From: a bacterium
GTDB lineage: Bacteria; Elusimicrobiota; Elusimicrobia; UBA1565; UBA9628
NCBI GenBank assembly: GCA_021782205.1
Contig: JAJXVH010000013.1
Location: 1 to 55,094, forward strand
Reading direction: 5' to 3'
Length of the DNA: 55,094 bases
The notes beneath the pieces were generated by a model that had not been told where the DNA came from, made no database searches, and saw only the letters and a list, made by a program, of their open reading frames with translations. Position numbers and translations under genes: made by a program. This document shows, one piece after another, positions 25,333 through 33,454 of the stretch (the first letter of the stretch is position 1; the number at the start of each line of letters is the position of its first letter).

Positions 25333-26222
25333 TTTGCCTCCAGGGCGTGAAGTTTGGACTTACGCAGTTTCTTGGCGGCCTCGTCGAGCTTTTTGGCGAA
25401 CTCGACGTTGTGGGCATGGCCGAGCCGCTCGGCCTCGATGCGCATCTTGAAGAGAGGCCGACCGATCAAGGTCAGGTCCCCGATCAAGTCCAGCATTTTG
25501 TGGCGGACGAATTCGTCGGCATAGCGCAGGCCTTCGGCGTTGGTGTGGAACTGGTCCTTGCCGATCACGATGGCGTTCTCAAGGCTTCCGCCCTGCGCCA
25601 GGCCCTGCGACTTCAGGTAGGCGACCTCGTGCTCGAAGCAGAACGTGCGCGCGCGCGCGACCTCGGCCAGGTATCCTTCGCGGTCGACGGTCATCGACAA
25701 GGACATCTTCGGCATCATCGGATGGTCGTGGATCAGGGTCGCCACGATCTCGAATTTTTCGGATGGGATCGCGCGGTAGCGCGCGCCGTCTTTTGCTTCA
25801 TAGGTCACTTCGTGCGGCAGATGCAGCCAGCGTTTCGGCGCGTCCAGGTCGACGAGGCCGGCGCGCAGCAGGGCCTCGACGAACGGCAGGGCCGAGCCGT
25901 CCATGATCGGCGGCTCGTTGGCGCTGACCAGCACGTCGAGGTTGTCGATTCCCAGGCCCGTGCAGGCGGAAAGGACGTGTTCAACCGTGTGCACCTTCGC
26001 GTCACCGAGCCCCAGGTTGGTGCCGCGCACCGTGGTGACGACGAAGCCGAGGCGCGCGGGGATCATCGGGATGCCGGGCAGGTCCGAGCGGAAGAAACGG
26101 ATTCCGGTGTTGGCGGGCGCGGGCCGGAACGTCAGTTCGGACTTGTTGCCGGTGTGCAGGCCGACTCCTTCCAGGCTGACCTCCTGCTTGATCGTGTTCT
26201 GCAGCGGATTTTCTCGGTTCAT
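25329..26222 (-). CDS. lpxC: UDP-3-O-acyl-N-acetylglucosamine deacetylase
   Basis: Zinc amidase for the committed step of lipid A synthesis. The 297-residue protein has GVGLHTGNKSELTF, the zinc His pair region KVHTVEHVLSA, the LDVLVSANEPPIMDGSA segment, ARARTFCFEHEVAYL, and the second zinc site FVRHKMLDLIGDLTLIG (His and Asp). The C-terminal GHAHNVEFAKKL places the catalytic His. Its position between lpxD and fabZ differs from the proteobacterial order, where lpxC lies with division genes. Confidence 0.96.
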   Translation of the reverse strand: MNRENPLQNTIKQEVSLEGVGLHTGNKSELTFRPAPANTGIRFFRSDLPGIPMIPARLGFVVTTVRGTNLGLGDAKVHTVEHVLSACTGLGIDNLDVLVSANEPPIMDGSALPFVEALLRAGLVDLDAPKRWLHLPHEVTYEAKDGARYRAIPSEKFEIVATLIHDHPMMPKMSLSMTVDREGYLAEVARARTFCFEHEVAYLKSQGLAQGGSLENAIVIGKDQFHTNAEGLRYADEFVRHKMLDLIGDLTLIGRPLFKMRIEAERLGHAHNVEFAKKLDEAAKKLRKSKLHALEAK

Positions 26223-26243
26223 TGTTGACCTCTCAAAATTGTT

Positions 26244-27314
26244 TCAGGGCGCGGTGTCGGCGCCGTCGTCGATGTCTAACTTTTTTTCCAAGGCCTTCAG
26301 CCTGGAGACCAGTTCCGGCAAACGGCCGTAGAGCGCCTGTAGCTTGAACGCCTCGCGATGAGGGCGGCCCGGCGTGCCGAAGAGGATGGTCTTGCTGGCC
26401 ACGTCGCTCATCACGCCGGTCTGCGCGGTGATCACCGCGCCGTCGCCGATCGTCAGGTGGCCGGCGATCCCGGTCTGTCCGGCGAAGACCGCGTTGTTGC
26501 CGACGGTCGTCGAGCCCGCGAAGCCGGTCTGTCCGGCGATAAAGCAATCGCGGCCGATGCGCACGTTGTGGGCGAGGTGCACGAGGTTGTCGATTTTGGT
26601 GCCGCTTTCAACGATGGTGGATCCGAGCGTCGCGCGGTCGATCGTGACGTTGGCGCCGATCTCGACGCGGTTTTGGATCACGACGTTGCCGATCTGCGGT
26701 ATCTTCGCGTGCCGCCCGGTTTTGCGATCGGTCGTGAAGCCGAATCCGTCGGCGCCGATCACCGCGCCCGCGTGGACGATCACCTCGTCGCCCAGTTCGC
26801 ACTCCTCGCGCACGACGACCTGCGGGTAGAGCCGGCAGTCGCGGCCGATCTTCGCGTCCGCGCCCACGTAGACCTGGGCCATCAGCACGGCGCCGTCGCC
26901 GATGACGGCGCCCTTCTCGATCACCGTGAAGTCCCCGACGGCCACGCCGGCGCCAAGCTTCGCCTCGGGGTGCACGGACGCGCGGGGGCTGACGCCGGGG
27001 GGGACGCGCGCGTGCTTGGCCGCGTCGATGAGGCCGAGCAGCAACGCGAACGCGGCTTGGGGATCGGCGACGATCACCTTCGCCTTCGCCGCGCAGGGCG
27101 CGCCTTCCGCGGCCGGGGGCACGAGCAGGCAGCCAGCTTTCGAGGCGGCGGCTTCGGCCGCGTACTTCATGTTGTGGAACGTGGCGGCGTCCTTCGGTCC
27201 GGCCGAGGCCACCTCGGCGACGGACTCGACGACGCCGGTCGCGTCGCCGACGGCGCGGCCGCCGACCAAAGCGGCGATCTCGGCGACGGTCAGCGGTTTG
27301 GGAAGATGTTTCAT
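26244..27314 (-). CDS. lpxD: UDP-3-O-(3-hydroxyacyl)glucosamine N-acyltransferase
   Basis: Adds the second 3-hydroxyacyl chain (N-linked) to UDP-3-O-acylglucosamine. Of the 356 residues, the first about 100 form the uridine-binding domain (LTVAEIAALVGGRAVGD, FHNMKYAAEA). A long hexapeptide-repeat beta-helix follows with IGADGFGFTTDRKTG, NVTIDRATLGSTIVESGT, the catalytic His in NLVHLAHNVRIGRDC, and GQTGIAGHLTIGDGAVI. A C-terminal helix (LPELVSRLKALEKKLD) completes the trimer. It overlaps ompH by ATGA. Confidence 0.96.
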   Translation of the reverse strand: MKHLPKPLTVAEIAALVGGRAVGDATGVVESVAEVASAGPKDAATFHNMKYAAEAAASKAGCLLVPPAAEGAPCAAKAKVIVADPQAAFALLLGLIDAAKHARVPPGVSPRASVHPEAKLGAGVAVGDFTVIEKGAVIGDGAVLMAQVYVGADAKIGRDCRLYPQVVVREECELGDEVIVHAGAVIGADGFGFTTDRKTGRHAKIPQIGNVVIQNRVEIGANVTIDRATLGSTIVESGTKIDNLVHLAHNVRIGRDCFIAGQTGFAGSTTVGNNAVFAGQTGIAGHLTIGDGAVITAQTGVMSDVASKTILFGTPGRPHREAFKLQALYGRLPELVSRLKALEKKLDIDDGADTAP

Positions 27315-28297
27315 GGCGGAGAACTCCTCAAGTAATGAAGAACTTTTTCGGTCAGGTCGACGCCTTGGTGGCCGTAGAGGATCGAGGCGCGGTCGATGAC
27401 GATGCTGATGCCTTCCTCTTGGGCGACCGAGGTGATCGCACGGTAGATGTTGGCAAGCACCCGGTCGGTCTTGCGGCCCTCGATGCTGACTAATCCTCGG
27501 TCCGTGGTGTTGCGCTCAGTCGCAAGAGCCTGTTCCTTGCTCAAGATTTCGGCCTGCAAGGCGATGATCTTGTTGTCGAGGTCCAGGGCGCGCATGGCCA
27601 GGCTGGGCGGGCCGGGCGCGACCGCGGGAGCGGACGGCGCCGGCGCAGCGGGGGGAGGCCCGGAGCGTGTCGTCGAAGAAAGCGCGACCGCCGCCGCGGC
27701 CGGAGGCTGGGCGGCCGCGGTCATCTGCGCGGGGGAGGTCGAACGCGCGACGACCGCCGTGGGTGGGGCCGAGGAGACGGCAGGCGCGGCCAGCGGGCCG
27801 CCGGCGGCGGGAAGGCCGGGCAGGGCGGCGGCCGGCGTTAGTCCGGCGGGAACGGCGGTCGAAAGTTCCGGAGGCGAAAGCCGCGACAGCGCCGCAGGCG
27901 AAAGAAGTCCGGCGGGAGCCGCCTTCGCCGCGGGAGGCGCGATCGCGGCGGGGCGCGCGGCGGCCGACGAGACGGCGACGGACGGCGCGGCCGCCGAGGA
28001 GAAGACGACCACGGCCTGTTTCGACAGCCGCACGCGTTCGGCCTTGGCGTCTTCCAGCTGGCGCTGGAGTTTGAGTATCTCCGCGCGCTTGAGGTTGACC
28101 TTGTCCTCGGCCTGGCGGACGATGGCCTCGAAGCTTTCCTTGGCCTGCGCCGAATCGGGGCTTTCGGCGAAAATGCGCTGCATGTCGACGTAGCCGACGC
28201 TGCCGCGCAAAGTCCGGTTCTGCTCCAATGAAAGCTCCAGCGCGCGCAACGGCGCTGCGAGGGCGAGGACGGCGCAGGCCAGGGCGAGGGGCTTCAT
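27311..28297 (-). CDS. ompH: OmpH/Skp-like periplasmic chaperone with a large Ala/Pro-rich insert
   Basis: Skp-type chaperones hold unfolded outer-membrane proteins for BamA. The 328-residue protein starts with a signal peptide (MKPLALACAVLALAAPLRA), then VGYVDMQRIFAESPDSAQAK, a charged coiled-coil helix to about residue 95, a low-complexity Ala/Pro/Ser stretch (about 98-235), a second coiled coil (about 235-265), and the closing NIYRAITSVAQEEGISIVID strand region. Typical Skp is about 160 residues, so the insert nearly doubles it and sits where the two tentacle helices should meet. It directly follows bamA (TGATG overlap), as in many diderms. Confidence 0.85.
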   Translation of the reverse strand: MKPLALACAVLALAAPLRALELSLEQNRTLRGSVGYVDMQRIFAESPDSAQAKESFEAIVRQAEDKVNLKRAEILKLQRQLEDAKAERVRLSKQAVVVFSSAAAPSVAVSSAAARPAAIAPPAAKAAPAGLLSPAALSRLSPPELSTAVPAGLTPAAALPGLPAAGGPLAAPAVSSAPPTAVVARSTSPAQMTAAAQPPAAAAVALSSTTRSGPPPAAPAPSAPAVAPGPPSLAMRALDLDNKIIALQAEILSKEQALATERNTTDRGLVSIEGRKTDRVLANIYRAITSVAQEEGISIVIDRASILYGHQGVDLTEKVLHYLRSSPP

Positions 28298-30795
28298 CAG
28301 AACAGGGGTCCCATGCCGAAGTTGATCTGATAGGCCTTCTGGCCGGGCTGGTGATTGAGGCCGTAGCCGTAGTCGAGGCGGATGGGAAACGCGGGCGTGA
28401 CGAAGCGTATGCCCAGGCCGACGTCGCTCTTGAGGTCCTGGTTGTTGCCGCCGAAACGGTCGTTGATTTGGTGGACGCTGTCCCAGGAGCCGCCGGCGTC
28501 GGCGAAGACCACGAGCTTGACGATGGTCTTGTGGTGCTCGCGCGCGACGGGAAAGCCGAATTCAAGATTGGCGACGTCGTAGGCGACGCCGCCGTCGGCC
28601 ACGCCGGCGTCGGCGGCGGGCAGGTAGCCGCGCAAGGTGTCCTGGCCGCCGATGAAGAAGCGGTCCTGCACGTCGACGGTCCGAGACCCGCCGAACGGGG
28701 TGATGTATCCGCCGCGGTTGTAGAGCGACATGACGAACGGCCAGTCGTCGACGGCCTCGAACAGGGTGAAGTGCGCCTGGTTGCCGTAGGTCGGCTTAAT
28801 GAAGTTGACGTTGCCGAACAGCGGACCGCCGGACAACTGAGAGCCGATGCTGTTGCGCGTGCCGTGCGTGGGGTCGATGATGCTGTCGCGCGTGTCGCGC
28901 GCGAACTCGACGCTGGCCATGGACTGGATGCTGGTGCCCGGCGTCAGCAGGCCGTTGAAGTTCATCGTCGGGTCGATGTTCTCCACGCCGATCTGCTGGA
29001 GGGTATAGCTCATGTTGACGATGTAGCGGTCGTCCTCGAAGCGCGGCCCTAGGCGCACGTCGCCGCCGACGCGCCGCATCGTGTAGGCCGACAGGTCGCC
29101 GTAGAACGGGGTGATCATCATGCTGTCGAACACGTCGTAGCCCAGGCTCGTCGGGTGGTCGCCGATCCAGGGCTCCGTCCAGCTCAGCGTGAGATCGTTG
29201 ACGCGCGCGCCGAAGGACCAGTTGATGCTCACGCGTTGGGCCAGTCCGAACACGTCCATGTGCGACAGCGACAAGGTGCCGATGATGCCGTCGATCGACG
29301 AGTAGGCGGCGCCGGCCGTGAGCATGCCGGGCTTGCCCTCGGTCACGTCGAAGGTCATGTCCACCTTGTCCGGATCCGTCGGGGACGGCTGGAGGTCTGG
29401 CTCCACGTCGTCGAGAAAGCCCAGGTTCATCATGCGCTCCCGGCAGCGCTTGACCCGCGCGGCGGAGAAGCGGTCGCCGGACTTCATCGAGCACTCACGC
29501 CGGAGCACGTAGGTCTTCGCCGCCTTGTTGCCCTCGACGTCGATGTGGTCCACGTAGGAAACGGGGCCCTCGATGATGTCGTAGCGCACGTCCATGCGGT
29601 CGGTCTTGGGGTTGAGCGTCTTGAGCGGGATCACGCGCGTGCGCAGGCGGCCGGCGTCGGCGTAGAGCTCCTGCACGGCGCGGATCGTGTCCTCGTATTT
29701 CTGCTCGTTGAAGCGCTGGCCCGGCTTGTAGTCGACGGCGTGGTAGAGTTCGGAGGACTTCAGCACCAGGTAGCCGGAAAACGAGGTGTCGCCGAACAGG
29801 TAGGAGCGGCCCTCGATGACGCCGAGCGCGATGTGAATGCGCGTCTTGTCCGGGCTCAGCGAGACGACCGGGGTGCTGATCCTCACGTCCAGGTAGCCGG
29901 CGTTCTTGTATTCGGCCTCGATTTTCTTGACGTCTTCGGCGAGCTCTTTCTCGGTGAAGACCTTGTGGTACTTGTTCTTCATCAAGCCCAGGAGCTTGTG
30001 CGGCTTGAAGGCCTTGACGCCGGAGATCTCCACCAGTTCGATGCGCGACTTCTGCGCCTCATCGATCTTGAAGGTCACGTTCACCTTCTGCGTCTCGGTG
30101 TCGAGCTTGACCGCGGTCTCGACCGTGGCGTCCAGGTAGCCCTTTTCGTGGTATTTGTCGACGACCTTCTTGCGGTCCTCCTCCAACTTGAAGCGGTCGT
30201 AAGGGTCGGCGACCTTGAGCGTGATCTCGTCCATCAAGGTGCCTTTCGATAGGCCCTTGTTGCCCTCGATGTCGACCTTATGGATCACGGGCTTCTCTTT
30301 GACCACGAAGGTCAGGAGTATTTCTCGGTCGGTGCCCGCCACTTTGCGAAAGTTCGCCGGCACGGGCTTGTCGAGCAAGGTGATTTCGGCGCCCACGCGG
30401 TCGAATTCGCCCAAGCCGAGCAGGGCCTGGACATCCTTGTCCAGGTCGGGACGGTCGTAAAGGTCGCCTTTGCGAGCCTTCGTTTGCGCCCGGATGGTGC
30501 TGAACTTGACGTTTTTGAGCCCGGAGGCCCGGATATCGCCGATCACCCAGGGCCGCGGGACGAGAGCGGGGGGCAGCGCGGCTGGTGCGGGGGCCGGGGA
30601 GGGGGTGGGAGCGGAGACGGCGGCCGTGGATGCTGAGACGGTTCGGGTGGACACGGACGGAGCAGTCACGGACGTGGCGGTCGAGACCGCGGGCGGCTGA
30701 GCGGGGGATGTTGCCGTACCCGAGGAATCAGCTTGGGCGGAGGCGGAACACGAGAAAAGCGTCGCCAGGAGGGCGCTCATAAGGAACTTATTCAC
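28297..30795 (-). CDS. bamA: Outer-membrane assembly factor BamA
   Basis: Omp85 protein that folds beta-barrels into the outer membrane. The 832-residue protein has a signal peptide (MNKFLMSALLATLFSCSASA), a Ser/Thr/Pro/Ala-rich spacer of about 70 residues, then about five POTRA repeats (for example VIGDIRASGLKNVKFSTIR, VIHKVDIEGNKGLSKGTL, VDHIDVEGNKAAKTYVLR), and a C-terminal barrel with the RGY-type motif FIGGQDTLRGYLPA and a terminal Phe (NFGMGPLF). GTG at 30795 gives a normal basic signal start; ATG at 30780 is the alternative. It is the first gene of the lpx operon. Confidence 0.95.
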   Translation of the reverse strand: MNKFLMSALLATLFSCSASAQADSSGTATSPAQPPAVSTATSVTAPSVSTRTVSASTAAVSAPTPSPAPAPAALPPALVPRPWVIGDIRASGLKNVKFSTIRAQTKARKGDLYDRPDLDKDVQALLGLGEFDRVGAEITLLDKPVPANFRKVAGTDREILLTFVVKEKPVIHKVDIEGNKGLSKGTLMDEITLKVADPYDRFKLEEDRKKVVDKYHEKGYLDATVETAVKLDTETQKVNVTFKIDEAQKSRIELVEISGVKAFKPHKLLGLMKNKYHKVFTEKELAEDVKKIEAEYKNAGYLDVRISTPVVSLSPDKTRIHIALGVIEGRSYLFGDTSFSGYLVLKSSELYHAVDYKPGQRFNEQKYEDTIRAVQELYADAGRLRTRVIPLKTLNPKTDRMDVRYDIIEGPVSYVDHIDVEGNKAAKTYVLRRECSMKSGDRFSAARVKRCRERMMNLGFLDDVEPDLQPSPTDPDKVDMTFDVTEGKPGMLTAGAAYSSIDGIIGTLSLSHMDVFGLAQRVSINWSFGARVNDLTLSWTEPWIGDHPTSLGYDVFDSMMITPFYGDLSAYTMRRVGGDVRLGPRFEDDRYIVNMSYTLQQIGVENIDPTMNFNGLLTPGTSIQSMASVEFARDTRDSIIDPTHGTRNSIGSQLSGGPLFGNVNFIKPTYGNQAHFTLFEAVDDWPFVMSLYNRGGYITPFGGSRTVDVQDRFFIGGQDTLRGYLPAADAGVADGGVAYDVANLEFGFPVAREHHKTIVKLVVFADAGGSWDSVHQINDRFGGNNQDLKSDVGLGIRFVTPAFPIRLDYGYGLNHQPGQKAYQINFGMGPLF

Positions 30796-30805
30796 CGGAA
30801 CGCAA

Positions 30806-30811
30806 AGTATA
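30806..30811 (-). promoter_or_regulatory. -10 box TATACT upstream of bamA
   Basis: On the minus strand TATACT ends ten bases before the GTG start of bamA, predicting a leader of only a few bases for the large lpx operon. The 102-base gap to the inositol operon also holds a weak hairpin (30868-30884, stem CAGCGC/GCGCTG) without a T-run, so I do not call it a terminator. Confidence 0.5.
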
Positions 30812-30897
30812 CAAAATCGCGTCCGGTGCGCCCTCAAAACGACGATTAAGCGCCGCTCTCCTTGATACAGCGCCAGAAGCGCTGGTTACGGCTTCTT

Positions 30898-32292
30898 TCA
30901 GCGTGCGGTTTTCGCTGGAGCCCTTCTTCGGGCGGCGGGCCGGGGCGGAGCTGCGGGCGTGGGTCGGCCCCTGTCGGCGTCGTAGTAGTCCAGGCCGGCG
31001 TGGTCCAGCACCTCCTCGCCCATGAGCAGGCGCAGGGTATTCTTGAGCTTCAGGTGCTGGATGAAGAGGTCGTGCTCGGGCTTGAGATCCTCGCGGCATT
31101 GCGGGCTCTTGAAGTAGAACGACAGCCATTCCTGGACGCCCGCAAGGCCCGCGCGCTGGGCCAGATCCAGGAACAACACTAGGTCCAGGACGATCGGCGC
31201 GGCCAGAATCGAGTCGCGGCACAAGAAGTTGATCTTGATCTGCATCGGCATGTCCAGCCAGCCTCGGATGTCGATGTTGTCCCAGCCTTCCTTGGCGTCG
31301 CCGCGGGGCGGGTAATAGTCGATGCGGACCTTGTGATGGTAGTTCCCATACAGGTCCGGGTAGCGGTCCGGCTCTAAAATGCTGTCGAGCACCGACATCT
31401 TGCTCTTTTCCTTAGTTTTGAACGAGCCCGGGTCATCCAGCACCTCGCCGTCGCGGTTGCCCAGGATGTTCGTGGAGTACCATCCGGTCAGCGCGAGCAT
31501 GCGCGCCTTCAGCATCGGCGCGACGGTCGTTTTCATCAGCGTCTGGCCGGTTTTGAAGTCCTTGCCCATGATCGGCGTTCCGGTCGTTTCCGCCAATTCC
31601 ACCAGGGCGGGCGTGTCGGCCGAGAGGTTCGGCGCACCGTTTCCGTAGGCGACGCCGGATTTGATGGCCGCGTAGGCGTAAATCATCGATGGAGGGATTG
31701 CTGGGTCGTTGTCCTGGAGGCCGCGCTCGAGGGCTGCCAAGTCTTCGTGGCAGGCGGCGAGCGCGGGGAGTATTTCGGTGGAGCCGCACCACAGCATCAC
31801 GACGCGGTCGCAGCCGTTCTTTTTCTTGAACGCGGCGATGTCGGCCATGACTTGGTCGGCCAGTTCCATCTTGCTGCGGCCTTTCTTCGGGGCGACGGCC
31901 CGGATATTTTTGATGAAGGCCGGGTCGTAGACCGCGGACATGGGCTTGACGGCCGCCAGTTCCTTGCGCACCGGCGCCAGTTGTTCCGGGGGGAGAACCG
32001 CCGCCTTCTGGGCCGCCGTCCACATATCGTCGGGAAAGAAATCCCAGCCGCCGAACACGAGCTGGTCCAGAGATGCTAGTGGGACGAAATCCTTGATCAG
32101 CGGTGCCCGGTTTTCGTAGCGCTTGCCCAGACGAATGGTCTGCAGTTGGGTCAGGGAGCCCACGGGCTTGCCCAAGCCCTTTTTGACCAGCTCAATGCCG
32201 GCGATGAAGGTGCTGGCGACCGCCCCCATGCCGGGAAGCAGCACGCCAAGCTTGCCTTTAGCCGGCGGTATGCGGCGCGCGTGCTTGTTCAT
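30898..32292 (-). CDS. ino1: Myo-inositol-1-phosphate (inositol-3-phosphate) synthase
   Basis: NAD-dependent enzyme that cyclises glucose 6-phosphate to L-myo-inositol 1-phosphate. The 464-residue product shows the dinucleotide loop VLLPGMGAVASTFIAG, the LWCGSTEI segment, the SGVAYGNGAPNLSADTPAL region, the catalytic Lys stretch TPIMGKDFKTGQT, GWYSTNILGNRDGEVL and SILEPDRYPDLYGNYHHKV. The C-terminal 20 residues are Pro/Ala/Arg-rich. The ATG at 32292 gives the usual N-terminus; longer readings run into the preceding gene. It is the last gene of the seven-gene operon and overlaps the CDP-alcohol transferase gene by 35 bases. Confidence 0.94.
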   Translation of the reverse strand: MNKHARRIPPAKGKLGVLLPGMGAVASTFIAGIELVKKGLGKPVGSLTQLQTIRLGKRYENRAPLIKDFVPLASLDQLVFGGWDFFPDDMWTAAQKAAVLPPEQLAPVRKELAAVKPMSAVYDPAFIKNIRAVAPKKGRSKMELADQVMADIAAFKKKNGCDRVVMLWCGSTEILPALAACHEDLAALERGLQDNDPAIPPSMIYAYAAIKSGVAYGNGAPNLSADTPALVELAETTGTPIMGKDFKTGQTLMKTTVAPMLKARMLALTGWYSTNILGNRDGEVLDDPGSFKTKEKSKMSVLDSILEPDRYPDLYGNYHHKVRIDYYPPRGDAKEGWDNIDIRGWLDMPMQIKINFLCRDSILAAPIVLDLVLFLDLAQRAGLAGVQEWLSFYFKSPQCREDLKPEHDLFIQHLKLKNTLRLLMGEEVLDHAGLDYYDADRGRPTPAAPPRPAARRRAPAKTAR

Positions 32293-33454
32293 GGGCGTGG
32301 ACTCTCCTGAGGTGCAACATGATCGCGGAATACAAAAGGCCTCCGACCGCGGCGGCCCACAAGAACTCATAGACGCAGTCGACGAAGGCGAGAAACACGA
32401 GTAGATAGATGAAGTCCCGTTGGGCCAGGGCGTTTTCCAGGCGGGAGAGGAGGGAATCGATGCCGGCGGCGGCGGGTTCGTCGACCACGCCGGCCTCCGG
32501 CCCGGCCGTGCCCGCGCGGCGGCGTTCGCGGCGATGGAGCCAGGCGGTCCAGGCCGAGGCCAGCACGCCCAGATCGGCGACCGCGGCCAGGACCAAGGTG
32601 TGGGCGCCGTTGTCCTTCCAGAAGCCGAGTCCCAGGCATGTGAACAGCGCGAGATGCACGAGGTTGTCGCCCCAAAAATCCAGGTCGGCGCCGAAGTCAC
32701 TTTCCTGAAAACGCACTCGCGCCAGTTCCCCGTCGCAACCGTCCAGGACCGAGTGTAGCCAAACCATTAGGGCTCCCGGAATGTACCATGCCCGCGTCGT
32801 GCCCAGGAAGAGCGCCGCGCCGGCCAGGCCCAGCAAGGTGCTGAGGACGGTCATTTGATTCGGCGTGACGTCGGTGTCGAGCAGGCGCCGCGACACGGCC
32901 AGCGAGATGTGACGGTCGAAATGCCGGGCCATGAAGCCGTCCTGGCTTTTGGGCCCGGACACCATCAGCCAGTCGAGCGTCTCTTCTCCGTTGATCGGAG
33001 ACTCGAGGCGCCGATAAGTGCCTTCGGCGAGCGCCTGCCGATGACGCGCCACGGCTTCGTCGCGCGTCATCACGATCTGGACGACGCCCAGTCCAGAGGC
33101 ATCCTCGTAGGAAATCGATTCGGCGCAGCGCGCGCGCGCGATATGGGCCAGCGTCTCGACGCGCACCAGATGATCGGCGGACAGGCCGAGGTAGGGGGCC
33201 GCGCATTCGGTCAATTCACCGCCCCCCTTGGGCAACCAGCGTATCTCCAGTCCTTCCGGCGCGCGCAGATCCGCGGCCAGATTTTCGGGGTGGATCATGG
33301 AGACCCACAGCGTCTTGACGCCCGCGCGCGCCGCGGCGAAGAGCTGGCGTTCGTAGACCGTCAGGCCCCCGACGCGCTGGAACAGCAAAGCGGGATGGGC
33401 GACCCATAGGATCGCGCGTTCGTAAAGCGCCGGTGTCGTTGCGCGTTCAGGCAC
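32258..33454 (-). CDS. CDP-alcohol phosphotransferase with degenerate nucleotidyltransferase-like N-domain
   Basis: 398 residues. The C-terminal membrane half has the CDP-alcohol motif D-G-x2-A-R-x8-G-x3-D-x3-D, read in DGCDGELARVRF followed by GADLDFWGDN (about 265-290), and several membrane segments. It is led by RHFDRHISLAVSRRLLDTDV and TPNQMT, as in di-myo-inositol-phosphate-phosphate synthases. The N-terminal 170 residues (VGGLTVYERQLFAAARAGVK and LTECAAPYL) resemble a sugar nucleotidyltransferase that lacks the AAGxGxR loop, so this half is probably not catalytic. The GTG at 33454 overlaps the preceding gene. The likely product is an inositol phosphodiester or phosphatidylinositol-phosphate. 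Confidence 0.82.
   Translation of the reverse strand: MPERATTPALYERAILWVAHPALLFQRVGGLTVYERQLFAAARAGVKTLWVSMIHPENLAADLRAPEGLEIRWLPKGGGELTECAAPYLGLSADHLVRVETLAHIARARCAESISYEDASGLGVVQIVMTRDEAVARHRQALAEGTYRRLESPINGEETLDWLMVSGPKSQDGFMARHFDRHISLAVSRRLLDTDVTPNQMTVLSTLLGLAGAALFLGTTRAWYIPGALMVWLHSVLDGCDGELARVRFQESDFGADLDFWGDNLVHLALFTCLGLGFWKDNGAHTLVLAAVADLGVLASAWTAWLHRRERRRAGTAGPEAGVVDEPAAAGIDSLLSRLENALAQRDFIYLLVFLAFVDCVYEFLWAAAVGGLLYSAIMLHLRRVHAHEQARAPHTAG

Noticed and set aside
28228-30252. Long plus-strand frames opposite bamA and ompH
   Set aside because: Codon shadow of bamA; the products are repetitive Val/Ala/Gly/Arg sequence.
30868-30884. Hairpin between the ino1 stop and the bamA promoter as a terminator
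   Set aside because: The six-base-pair stem has no T-run on either strand.
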